From contig JANUWF010001109.1 of assembly GCA_026120185.1 (NCBI GenBank), positions 3,030,001 through 3,094,000 of the forward strand: DNA of 64,000 nucleotides. The letters are read 5' to 3'. The position numbers were made by a program, and so were the translations under genes. Numbering within the stretch: the stretch's first letter is position 1; each line of letters opens with the position of its first letter. The notes under the pieces are model-generated. The model ran no database searches. It saw nothing but the letters and a program-made list of their open reading frames with translations, and was not told where the DNA came from. The DNA comes from Voacanga thouarsii. Lineage: Eukaryota > Streptophyta > Magnoliopsida > Gentianales > Apocynaceae. Positions 47,483 to 58,849 of the stretch are shown here, in pieces.

Positions 47483-49468
47483 TAAAGGCTTAAAATGGCA
47501 AAAATTATCAAAACGAAAACATGTTAGAAAAATGAAAAATTTACCTCTGTGATTAAATGGGTCTCTTCGCACTGGTGTAGATGTCTGTATAAGGATATTT
47601 GAGGCTAATGACTCACGTCCTTGCAAATGTCTACTGCGTCTCATCCACGCGAAACTTTTGATCTTTCGAAATGGTGCCCGTAGCCCAGCCGGTGAAGGCT
47701 TAAAGAAGTGGGTTTGATCAGCTTTGGTAAAGCTTCAACAAAGTGTTGGGTTTGTCTCTGTGAAAACATGAAATTGAATGCAGAAGCTAATTTATTCAAT
47801 TCACCCAATCACCGCATCTAAGTGATTGATATTCATTTCAACAGATTCTCCGAGAGAGACTCCACCTGCGTGCAAATAGAATGCTTACATGCTTTCTGTT
47901 ATCCCGCATGCGAAATAACACGAGTTCCATCCTATGTTGTTTTTTATTTATTTTTAATTAATTAATTAATAATTAATAATTAATTTAATATTTTTTTATA
48001 AATTTTATTTTACATTGGTCGTATTCATGCGAAATAACATGAGTTCCATCCTATGTTGTTTTTTATTTATTTTTAATTAATTAATTAATAATTAATTAAT
48101 TTAATATTTTTTTATAAATTTTATTTTATCTTGGTCTTATTCATTGGGCCAGATAAAATTATTTATTCTTGAGTTTGAACACCCATAAATAATAAATCTC
48201 AATTATTTATTTTCTAGGCTTTATTAAACAGCCCAATAAATAATTAACAAACACAAATATATCAAATAAAATTTCATACATTTTATCTAGTTCCAGATTA
48301 ATTTTCTAATTATTCAATCTGGGCCTTGGGCCCTGAATAATTAATTAACCAATTAAACTAAAGAAAATAAATACTCTCTCTCGAACCTTTTATTTTATTC
48401 TAGTCCAATAATAAATTAGACTAATAAAATAAAAACCCATAATTATCAAGACTAATTTCTTAACCTAAATCTTTCATGACTTAAGGGTCATTTTGGGGAC
48501 CAAAAGACACATTACCTTAGCTACTAAAATGATCACAATACCCCTACTATATAAATAGTTATATTTTACATTTTAAATATTTTCTACTATCATCAGAAGA
48601 AAATATTGACCACAAGGATAATGCTACGTTAGCAAAGTTTTCGACTTATAGGTGTAATGACTAAAATATCCCTCTACGAATCGTCATGCAATCAGAGAGG
48701 AAGAGTGTACTAACACCTCTCTAATAGACATCTACTATCCTTAGGCCTCTAGTCCAATAATCCACGACTTCTGAAATATTTTCACTTTTCAAGGGAGTTA
48801 CCATAAAGTAAACATCCAAGTCATGTTCCCCAAGATCCTGGATAATTAGATCATTTAAATAGTTACAAGGGGCGATATAGCGTAGAAGCTATCTTGTACA
48901 AGTCTGTCTTAACTAATTAGTCGCATATACCCAACATACAAGTATATTAGTTCTACGAAAGAACCTCAACTACAGTATATCAAAGTATATACTTCTAACT
49001 TCATCAGACTATCAACTCATACTCAAGCGGTAGTGTATTAGTCTACGCTGTAGCAGTGATAATTTGGGTTTCTTTTAAATAGTACTTTTAGAAATCACTA
49101 TTACAGGTCCTATTCTACGTATTCGAAATACGCTCATGTTATGAAGTGAGTGAATTATTCACTGGCTAAAAGTAAGTCATTCCCTATTTAGAATTTATAA
49201 CACAATAACCTATATATAATGAGATTCTCATTCTCATCAGTCGATTAAAAACAAACATTTTTGTGTTAAGTAACCCGTGATTCATACCTTACTGTAAAAG
49301 ACTACTATTCACATAGATCACTTACTTAAACACAATGAGTCATTTCCAAACGAAAATCGTACACAAATAAAATGTAAATTCACAAATAAATTTTGAGAAT
49401 AAATTCTTTTATTAATAAATTCGATAATTACATCAAATAAACTACTCTAGAGGGCATATATACCAACA
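47483..49468 (-). mobile_element. solo LTR E2 (copia type) at the end of the pol of element G
   Basis: It is 1986 bp. Its right end reads GCATATATACCAACA and its left end TAAAGGCTTAAAATGG, where TG has become TA. Perfect CTTAC copies flank it (47478-47482, 49469-49473). In the second half it matches the copia B LTR family; the first 400 bp are more like solo LTRs C and F. Confidence 0.9.
47907..48141. repeat. 119-bp tandem duplication in solo LTR E2
   Basis: Two copies, 47907-48025 and 48026-48141, start CATGCGAAATAACA and run through an ATTAATTAATTAAT-rich palindromic stretch. They differ at only a few positions. The related LTRs have a single copy. Confidence 0.93.
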
Positions 49469-49473
49469 CTTAC

Positions 49474-50960
49474 ACCTGGAATAACTCTAGATACTTTTTC
49501 AACATCTTTGCTTCCGTTTCCCAGGTTGCATCTTACACTAGATGATGATTCCATAACACTTTTACAAGTGAAAGTTTCTTATTCCACAATTCTTTTTCAG
49601 CATATTCCAAGATTTTAATAGGTTTTTCCTTATACTTCAAGTTTGAAGTCATCTCAATAGGTTCTTCATTCAAAATGTGGGCAGGATTAACTACATACTT
49701 CCAAAGTTGAGAGACATGAAACACACTGTGAATAGCTTGAAGTTCTACAGGTAACTCCACTCGATGAACTACCATCCCAATCCTCTCGACAATAGGAAAT
49801 GGTCCAACGTACCTAGGTGCCAACTTCTTCCCTTGTCCATTGATTCTCAATTGTCGTTGTGGAGTCAACTTCAAGAATACACGATCTCCTTCTGTAAATT
49901 CCAAATCCCTCCTACATCGGTCCGCATAACTTTTCTGTCTACTCTGCGCTGCCTCCATTTGGTTTTGATCATCTCCACAGTTTGTCAACCTTTTCAAGAT
50001 CGAAAGCATCTTGTTCATTCGTTTTCTGTCCTAAACTTTCTCAATACAACGGGGACTGGCTTTTCCTTCCATATAAAGCTTCAAACGGGGCCATTCCGAT
50101 TGTTGATTGATAACTATTGTTGTATGCAAATTCCGCATACGCTAAATTATCAATCACGTAGTCCCAAAATCTAAAGCGCAAACCCGCAACATATCTTCCA
50201 AAATCCTATTCACTCGTTCAGTCTATCCAACCATTTGTGGGTGTGCTGTTGTACTGAACTTTAATGTTGTCCCATATCTCTGCTGCAATTTAGTCCAAAA
50301 CTTCAAAATAAATCAATGATCTCAATCTGACACAATATTAGATGGTACTCTATGAAGTCTAATTACTTCCTCCTTATAAATTTTACTTAACTTCTCCAAA
50401 GAATCTCGTTGGTTGATGGGGATGAAATGAACGGACTTAGTTAATCGATCCACAATTACCCATATAGTATCTCGCTATCCTACTACTATGGGTAATCCTA
50501 TAATGAAATCTATAGTAATTTTATCCCATTTTCATGATGGAGTAGGCAATGGCTGTAGTAATCCTCTAGGCCGTTGCTGATCGATTTTTACTTGCTGATA
50601 AATTAAGCACCGAGTTATAAAGTCTGAAATATCCTTCTTCATACCAATCCATCAATAATGTTGTTTTAAGTCTTGATACATCTTTACAACTCCTGAATGG
50701 ATGGTATACTTACTCCGATGTGCTTCTGTTAAAATATCTTGCTTTATTACTGACAGTTTTAGGATGCAATACCAACCCTGGTAAGAAATAATTCCGTCAT
50801 TGTCCCTTCAAAACTCATTTCCTCCTTTATTTACCTCATTTTACACCAACCTTTATAACTCTTCATCATTATCTTGTTCTCCCTTCAACTGTTGTAGGAA
50901 AGCAGGTTGAATGGAAATATTACTTAACGTTATTTCTCCATCTACTGCAAATGCTTTCAA
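49474..50960 (-). pseudogene. element G integrase with C-terminal tail
   Basis: Minus-strand reading gives the DDE core: DKITIDFIIGLPIVVG, IVSD-DH-FILKFW and AHPQMVG-TERVNRI. The open frame 49533-50018 follows with SRQKSYADRCRRDLEF, KLAPRYVGPFPIVERIG and IHSVFHVSQLWKYV. After an in-frame stop, DATWETEAKMLKKYLELFQV ends at a TAA within the CTTAC target of solo LTR E2. The tail after VLWNHH has the WE-E of a chromodomain-like end, which supports a chromovirus assignment. Numerous stops make it non-functional. Confidence 0.9.
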
Positions 50961-51248
50961 TTCTAGAACTTATAACATCCGAAGAGCTGATAAATTTGCC
51001 TTCCTACTAAGGGCATCTGCTACTGTGTTTGCTTTTCCAGGATGATACTTAATTGGACACCGAAATTCTTCTAAAAATTCCATCTAACGACATTACTTTT
51101 CCAATTCTGGAACTCGTAACATCCGAAGAGCTGATAAATTTACCTTCCTACTAAGGGCATCTACTACTGTGTTTGCTTTTCCAGGATGATACGTAATTGA
51201 ACACCAAAATTCTTCTAAAAATTTCATCTACCGACATTGTCTCATGTT
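50961..51248. repeat. 144-bp tandem duplication in the pol of element G
   Basis: Copies 50961-51104 and 51105-51248 share long blocks such as TAACATCCGAAGAGCTGATA and GTGTTTGCTTTTCCAGGATG. The unit is exactly 48 codons, so the frame would be kept. It overlaps the end of the RNase H region. Confidence 0.93.
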
Positions 51249-51530
51249 CAAATCCTTCTGGGTAAAAACATATTTTAAACTTTTGTGGTTGGTAAAGACC
51301 TCAAACTCAAATCCATACAAATGATACCTCCATTTCTTAAGAGCAAACACAATAGCCGCCAACTCCATGTCATGTGCAGGGTAATTCTCCCCATGGGGTT
51401 TCAGTTTCCTAGAGATATAAGCTATCACATTCCTTTCCTGCATCAAGACTCCTCCCAATCCCTCCTTTGAGGCATCCGTGTACACCTCATATGGTTTGTC
51501 CATCATCGATAATACCAAAATAGGAGCAAA
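51228..51530 (-). pseudogene. element G RNase H
   Basis: The open stretch reads [18 protein letters not shown] with the first catalytic Asp. It continues with [20 protein letters not shown] with the catalytic Glu and [20 protein letters not shown]. In active relatives the third position reads TDHKSL; here it is TNHKSL, so a catalytic Asp has become Asn. It belongs to the same polyprotein as the reverse transcriptase to its right. Confidence 0.9.
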
Positions 51531-51559
51531 GCTTAACCTCTTCTTCAGCTCCTGAAAAC

Positions 51560-52700
51560 TTCTCTCACACTTCTTAGTCTAAACATAAGGAACTTTCTTT
51601 TGGGTGAGTCGAGTTAAAGGTGAAGCTATCTTAGAGAATCCCTCAATAAATCTCCAATAATATCCTGCTAATTTCAGAAAACTTTATATTTTAGTTGCAG
51701 TCTCGGGACGTTTCCAATTTGTCATTGCTTCGACTTTTGCAAAATCTACTATAATCTTGTCTTTGGATATTACATGTCCCAAGAATACTACTTCTTGTAG
51801 CCAAAACTCACACTTACTGAATTTTGCATATAATTTGGCCTTCATTAACTTCCTTAGTACTTTTTGAATGTGTTGTTCATGTTTTTTAGTATTTTTGGAG
51901 TACACCAGGATATCATCTATGAATATAACCACAAAATTACCTAAGTAAGGCCGAAATGTTCGATGCATCAAGTCTACAAAAACATAAAGGGTATTAGTAA
52001 AACCAAAGGGCACCACAATAAACTCAAAATGCCCGTATCGAGTGTTAAATGTGGTTTTCGGTATATCTTCTTCTCGAACCCAGACTTGGTAATATCCCTA
52101 CATCAAGTCTAATTTCGAGAAACATCCTGCTCCCTGTAACTGGTCAAACAATTTATTAACCATGGGCAATGGCTATTTATTCTTTACCGTCACTGTATTC
52201 AACCCTCGATAATCTATACACATCCACAGTGACTCATCTTTCTTCTTAACAAATAATACAAGTGTTCCCTACGGTGAAGTACTTGGTCGAATGAACCCTT
52301 ATTCCATTAATTCCTGTAGTTGTTTCTTGAGCTCCTGTAATTCTGTGGGTGGTATTCTATAAAGAGTCCTTAAAACTGGTTCTGCCGATGACACTAAATC
52401 AATGGAAAATTCTACCTCTCTCTCCAGTGGCAACTCCTTCAATTCTGTTGGAAAAACATCTAAATATTCATTCACAACAAGAACATCTTCGGGTTTCTTA
52501 ATCTCTCATGGCTTATTAATTACATAAGCTAAGTATCCAGTATACCTTTTCCTAATCATCTTCCAAGACTCAAGTCCCGATATAAAAGCATTACTTTTTC
52601 TTCTAACCTCACCTACAAATTCCAATATAAATTTTCCAGGCCGACGAAAATGTACTATCTTATGTCTATAGTTAGCTTGAACATGATGTTAAGATAGCCA
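51560..52700 (-). pseudogene. element G reverse transcriptase
   Basis: Blocks in order on the minus strand: [33 protein letters not shown] (with the first catalytic Asp), FNTRYGHFEFI, and the open frame 51684-52016 with VPFGFTN, FVVIFIDDILVYSKN (catalytic DD), CEFWLQEVVFLGHVIS and MTNWKRPET. These are typical Ty3-gypsy fingers, palm and thumb motifs. Stops lie after NK, after LDLM and elsewhere. Confidence 0.92.
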
Positions 52701-52719
52701 ATCCATGCCCAAAATAACA

Positions 52720-54077
52720 TCATAATCCTCTATGGCCAAACATATCAAATCTCCTCCTAATAATTAGTCTCCTACCAAGATTTTACAATCCGTATGTATT
52801 TTCTCACTATTTATTTACTTTCCCAATAGGGTACTGACAATCATTTCATATGAAGTTTCTTCCTCTTTCATTTCCATAGAATCAAGAAAGGAATTGGCAA
52901 CAAAGGAATACGTAGAGACGGGATCTACCAATACTTTAGCATTACGATAAAAAATAAAGAGCGTACCTTCTACAACTGCAACCTGATTGTCTGTCTTCTC
53001 TAATGCAACCACCTGAGCATTCAATTGCGATTTAGTGGGTCCGATTCTAGAGGTAGAAGCTTGTCTTGGGTTCCCCCTTCCAAATCCTGACCTCTGTCCT
53101 TGATTGTTTCCTCTAGGTCGACTCCATCCTCCCATCCTTCGAGGGTAAGGGCAATTTAAAATCTTATGCCCTATCTCCCCACAATTGAAGCATTTAAAAG
53201 AGGACAGTCCTCCAATCGGGCCTCCCCTCATTTGCATTTCTCATTTCTTCTGCCATCGGAGCCCTCCAGCCCTTTTCTAATTCATGCCCCAAAATCTACT
53301 TCGGTTTCTTTCACCCACATGCTTAATATCAGCATTTCAGTCCTGGAAGCCATCTCTACTGCAACATTGTAATTAGTGGGAGCTATACTTGCTAATACTC
53401 TTTTCAGCTCTGGCCGTAAACCTTTTCCAAAACGTTTAACCCTATCTACTTCTGAATGGACTAAGAGTGGGCAATATTTTGACAGTCTAGTAAATTCAGA
53501 AACATACTGCCTCATAGTATGACCTCCTTCCTGAAAAGATTGAAATTCGTCTTCTTTCCTTTCTACTACCCAAATGGGAATAAACTTCTTCTTAAAACTA
53601 GCCTTGAAATCCATCCACTTCCACTCTCATTGATTCATTTCTCTTACCCACCAATCTTGGGCAGGTTCTTTTAACTGAAATGTAGCGAGTTGTACCTTCC
53701 TTCGCTCTGAATAATTCTGAGCTGTAAAAATCTTCTCTATCTACTCAATTCAATTTTTAGCCTCCTGCTCCGAATTAGGTCGCCCTTGAAATTGTGGAGG
53801 GTGAAATTTCAAAAAGTGCTCAAGAGCTCGATCTGATTTAGCTTCACTTTGTTAATTTTTCCTACTCACACCCGCATTCACCTTAGCATTCTCATTTACC
53901 CTAATAGCCATCTCAGTCAACTGTTGGATAGCATCAGCCATCTTTTAGAAGGTTTGGAACATAGGATGGTTCAAAGTTACAAGGTGAGGACCTTCCGCAT
54001 GTAGTTCCTCTACCATTGGCTTTGGGTTATTTCGAGTAGTTCGCAATGATTGTCCAGAAGTTCGCTTAGGAAGCATC
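52720..54077 (-). pseudogene. element G gag and protease
   Basis: Gag probably starts at 54077 (MLPKRTSGQSLRTTRN). The retrotransposon Gag domain is at 53282-53760: APAQDWW-like EPAQDWWVREMN, KASFKKKFIPIWV, YVSEFTRLSKYCPLLV. The knuckle CFNCGEIGHKILNC (53155-53197) is a perfect CX2CX4HX4C. The protease reads GTLFIFYRNAKVLVDPVSTY, with DPV where active elements have DSG, so it could not cleave. Stops break the N-terminal third. Confidence 0.9.
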
Positions 54078-54270
54078 TGTACAGTTCATAAGTTTTTACG
54101 GATATCACAATGTAACATAGCTCAAAAGTAACCATAAAATAGGCATAGTGCACATAGCAAAAACATAACATATATTCATTCTTATCTTACTACAAAGTTA
54201 GTACAAAATTTGTGTGACAAGCACACAGTCATATACACTGGTCGAACTGTACATATCACACTACATATAT

Positions 54271-54969
54271 CTACATCTCATCCTCGTACTCATCATCATC
54301 ATTATCTGAAACGGGAGGTGCTGAATCAACAGAAACTGTGTAAGACTCCGCTGCATCTAACTCCTCATCTCCATCTGTATTTAGGTGCAACTAAGCCAGT
54401 AACTCTGGGACTATTTCTAACTCATCCTCAGACTCTTCAGCCACAGGTACCTCTGCCTCGAGTACCTCTTGATCCTCTCCCGCATCAACAACTGCCATCT
54501 CTTCCTCTAGTATTCTTAGTATACCCCCGCCAAACACCTCTTCATCATCCTTAGACATCACTGCATTATTGGGGATACTATCCTTCTCATCATCATCCTA
54601 ATAGTACGGCTCAATATCACCATTAATCTCATCAGAATCACCACCTACCTCCCCATGTGGTGACGATGTCCCCTCGGGGGTAGGTGTTCTCACCACACTA
54701 AGATCTTGTGCAAATGGAGTAACGACAGGTACTGCTGGGTCAATCCTGCTCCCGGTGAAACGAGGTGCATGACGGCAGCCAGGGCTAGGTCCTGCTAGGG
54801 TGAAACGTCTCGGCACGTCTGTTCGATAGATCGTTCTAATCTTTCCAGACTTCTTCACACTCGAACTCTCACCTATCTCTTTCTTCCCTTCATCACTGCG
54901 TTCAACTATTGGGCACTTGCCCTTATCACTCCTATCTGTCATACCTACACAATAAAAGAGTTCCATCAA
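54271..54969 (-). pseudogene. extra acidic leader frame ahead of gag in element G
   Basis: From ATG 54969 (or 54942, MTDRSDKGKCPIVERSDEG) one minus-strand frame runs 232 codons to a stop at 54271-54273. Only two TAG codons interrupt it (54598-54600, 54391-54393). The first half is basic with TDVPRRFTLAGPSPGC. The second half is very acidic, for example EEEMAVVDAGEDQEVLEAEV and SDNDDDEYEDEM. It lies between the primer site and gag on the same strand. I recognise no domain. It could be an additional element protein, a Gag extension or chance. Confidence 0.5.
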
Positions 54970-55002
54970 TTCCTATGACGATACCATAGTTTTATAAAAC
55001 TA

Positions 55003-55015
55003 GGCTTTGATACCA
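55003..55015 (-). other. primer binding site of element G
   Basis: On the minus strand TGGTATCAAAGCC lies two bases inside the 5' LTR and matches the Met-tRNA complement. Confidence 0.92.
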
Positions 55016-55017
55016 AT

Positions 55018-58000
55018 TGTAACATCCCTACTAAAGATAACAGTGAAAGTATATCAACATCAAGTGTCAAGGGATCTTTATAATGTAACCAACAGAGTAA
55101 ATATATATAAGGTCCAGACTTATACAATATCCCATACCGATGGCCATATATATACATATATTAGAGAATCTCATACATGCCATCCCAAACTACAATAGTA
55201 ATGGGTACATAATCGAAAGGAAGTCATCTAGACCTATATTGCTGACACTATGATATTGTCCTTATATCTATAGGTCTCGCTTAACTCTGGATCTTACAAA
55301 AGGTAAGATAAAAGACACGTCTGAGTGAAAAATCACCCAATGAGTCCTGTGTGTGCTAATGTTTTAGTAAAAAAATAGAGTACATAAAACTTTTGTAGGG
55401 AAAGCATTTTGTTTGTTTACTGAAAACAATTTCAAAACTCTCTCAAAAAGAGTTTATTCAAAACTCAATTATTTTTGGAAAACTATATTTTACTTTCAAA
55501 TTATTGCCCCAATTTCCAAATCACAAGTACTTCTTCAATAGAATATCAGCCTATATGTAAGTCCCGCAGTTTTTGCCTTCGGGACCACGTATCATTGTAC
55601 TGAGACCACAGCCTCCAGTACTCAATTCGTGCTTCGCCAGAATATAAGTACACCGCAGCGTACTATAATCAACAAGTGCACGTAGCACACTAAATCTTTT
55701 ATTTGCTACCGTAAGCCAAAGGTCCTAATCTTAATGTTAATCACTATCAAGGTAGCAAGGGGTTGAACAACGCCAAGTGTCCAGCCCAGCCCAGCCCATG
55801 AACAACCCAAATCACAAAGTGCACACAAGGTATGGCATTTGTCAGGCACTAGACGGCTAGCCAGGACGACTTATCTCAATGTCTTGTCACCCCGTTTGGA
55901 GTAAGACAATCCCTAGAACTAGGCCAAGTTACTAGGGTTGTCTAACTCTAATGTAAGGTAGTACAAAGATCAAAGTCCTTACTGAGTATTTAACATTACC
56001 AATATCAACCTCTTCTGACTGTTCAGGCCAGAGGGTTATCTGATTCCGCAGAATTTTCAAAACATACATTTTTGGGGTAAAAAAATATTTTTTAGAATTT
56101 GATCCTACTGACTCACAAGTCAGATCATAATTCTCATGGGCTCTGTAGGCGAATCAATTCATTCTATAGGTACATCAAGCCAATAAAATAATTTCTGGGA
56201 TCAAAATGTTATTTTTCAAAAGTCAATCTCATCATGAGAGATCATTTTCCAAAACTGTGTCAAAACAGGTTAAAGAGTTCTTTTCATGCATCAAAACAAA
56301 TTTCCAAGAATATTCGGATCATTTTACCTATACCCGATTTCAAAAGACTTTCTGAGGGTATTTGGATTATCTTACCCTTACCCGATTTGAAACGTATTTA
56401 CTAGAGTTCCAATAGGGATATTTCGGTCATTTACCGAATATCTGATTCCAAAGGTTTTTATAAAGTATTCCAATAAGTACATTTTGATCATTTTTCAAAT
56501 ACCCGATTTTAAAAGGAATTCATTTTAAGAAATCCAAAATTCTAATATGAAAAGAGGATTAAATTCAAAATTTCCAAACACATTTTCATAAAATGTTCTA
56601 ATAAGGGCATTCCATTCAATTTATGAATACTCGATTCTAAAATTTACCATTTTTCAAAAAACCTAAGTATTTAATTCAAAAAAAGACTAAATTTACAAAA
56701 TTCATACTTTAATAATACATTAAGGTTTCCAAGCCAATTATGAAGTTCATTCAAGCCCAAAATGGCACAAAACAATTCTTGCTCAAATAAACCTTAAATA
56801 TATTCGGGGATTTCCAAAACGTATAAACATAACATTTCATGAAAAAATAAAGTACATTAGTTTTTAAAAGGTTTTAGAAATCTAAGGACTCACCTCGTGT
56901 CCTAATTAAACTCTTTCCAATCACGGTCGTTTAACCACCGTTTCTACCGTTTTCAATGAACCGTTGGTCGTTTATCGATAAACCTACACCAAACATCCTT
57001 TTCGGGTCAAATTGTGTTTGGTCGAAAAATAGCCGACGTCTAGTCGATGTGCCCAACGGATAGTCGATATCTAATTGACGATTAGCCGACGGGGCCGATG
57101 ATTAGCCAACGGTCAAGGAAAATGTTCAACTTTCGTTCACATCATTTTTTCGTCGTTTGTTCAATTCTTTTGTTTTCCTTTTTCCACATCATTTATTCCT
57201 TCATATACAAGGGTTTCACTTCATATTTCTCATTTATTTTATCCAAAATCACACAATTAATCATCCTTAAGTTCATGTATTTTCGGACTCATTTTTCTAG
57301 AATTTTACTGCTTGACACATGATTTTGTTTTACACATAACTTTCAATTCACAACTTCGATTTGGCTCTATAATATATAAAAACGACCGTAAGACTCTTAA
57401 ATTTAATTATATATAAGCCTTTTTCTGAGTCCTAGTTCTCGTGACTCATTACAGGGCAAAAATAACCCTAGTAGTTTTCTGGTTTTTAATCCATTTTCAC
57501 AAAATAACTTCACCTACTTGTGCTTCTTGATTTATAACACCTATATAACCCTTAGTCCACTTCATTTTACCTTCAAAAAACCTTAATTCTTCAGGTTTTC
57601 AGGTTCAAGAAAGCCATTAAGTTCTTATGCAAATAACATATAATTAACATTAACGTTAAAAAACAATCATAGTCTATTTTCTTTAACGTTTAACCCCGTT
57701 TTTATTCCAATTCTATCACATTTCTTCGCAATCATGAACAACCCTTTAAATCTCCATTCAAATACCCTTATTTACCATACAAAATATAGCTTATAGATCC
57801 TTCATCCAACCGGTACACACACTTGCACACACAAAGTCTCACATAGTACACAATAATCATTTTAATCATCACAAATCTCACATTTTCATGTTATAATTTA
57901 TTTCAAAACGATCACCGTAATGAAATCTACAACTTTAATTCTTGAAGCATAGGATTTTACCTTGTGTATGAGGTGTTCTAGCTTGAATTTGCTCCAAGAA

Positions 58001-58849
58001 CCTCCAACTTCTCAAGAATAATATATTCTCTCTCGTTTTTCCAATTTTTCCTTGATTTTCTCAACTTTTTCTTTCTTATTTTCTCTCCTTTTTTTTTTTT
58101 CTCTTCTCTTCTTCTTATTGTGGTTGTTGGTTTCTAGCCTTCTCACCACCTCAAATTGGTCAACTTGAGGACCAATTGCATTTCATTTCATTAATTGTTT
58201 GGTGGCTACTTTACACTTGTCCAAATTTCATTTGTTTTCACCTAGCTATTTTCTTTTTATTTTATAAAATTTCTTTACCAACCTTTTCATACATGAATAT
58301 TCCATACATTTTCTTATTATTTGACACTTGTCCTTGGCCACCAATCACAAGAAGCCACACGTCCCATTTTTCAACTGTATTTTTCTATTTTCTTCAGAAA
58401 TAATCAAAATCGAGTTCAAAACAGAAAAATATTTTATTTCACCATTCAACTCTAAAAATTTCACTGAATCCATTAGTAACACTTAAATTCTTCAATTCTC
58501 TCTCTCTATTAGGTCAATTCACGGTCAAAGTCGCAGGTGCAGTCAAAATGACGAAAATACCCCCGATACCCGAATAGCATAATTCACACCAAAATGTATG
58601 TTTCATTGCACTGATCAATTTTTCTTGTCAGTGTACTCTCAAATTCTTATTTTATTAACAACAACATACTTATGAAGATTTAGAGTACGAGTAAAACAAA
58701 TCAAATAATTATATCCAAGTCTCGACAAAATATTATTATACTAAAATATTCGTCTCATTACACTGATCATTTTTTATTCTGACCATTGATAAAAATTCTT
58801 ATCTTACTAGAAGCAGTAGCCAATTGAAGATAAAATGTGGGGTATTACA
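55018..58849 (-). repeat. 5' LTR of element G
   Basis: It is 3832 bp, TGTAACATCCC at left and GTGGGGTATTACA at right. It has no insertions and therefore shows the original state of the three sites occupied or altered in the sister LTR. It includes AGCCGACG-type short repeats near 57010-57110 and the minisatellite near 56318-56520. Confidence 0.94.

Larger units (their letters stand above)
40828..58849 (-). mobile_element. Ty3-gypsy element G (chromovirus/Tekay-like), nested in solo LTR F
   Basis: LTRs at 40828-47439 and 55018-58849 (about 3.8-3.9 kb each after removing nested insertions) enclose about 5.6 kb of own internal DNA. A Met-tRNA primer site adjoins the right LTR and a polypurine tract adjoins the left LTR. 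The minus-strand domain order is gag, protease, reverse transcriptase, RNase H, integrase. Pol order and the long LTRs fit Tekay/Del chromoviruses. Flanks TTGTG (40823-40827) and TTCTA (58850-58854) agree at only 3 of 5, so the duplication is weak. Three insertions lie inside: E1, a hAT MITE and E2. Confidence 0.93.

Noticed and set aside
54210..54554. Plus-strand open frame rich in His, Pro and Leu
   Set aside because: It is the antisense shadow of the acidic minus-strand leader frame of element G.
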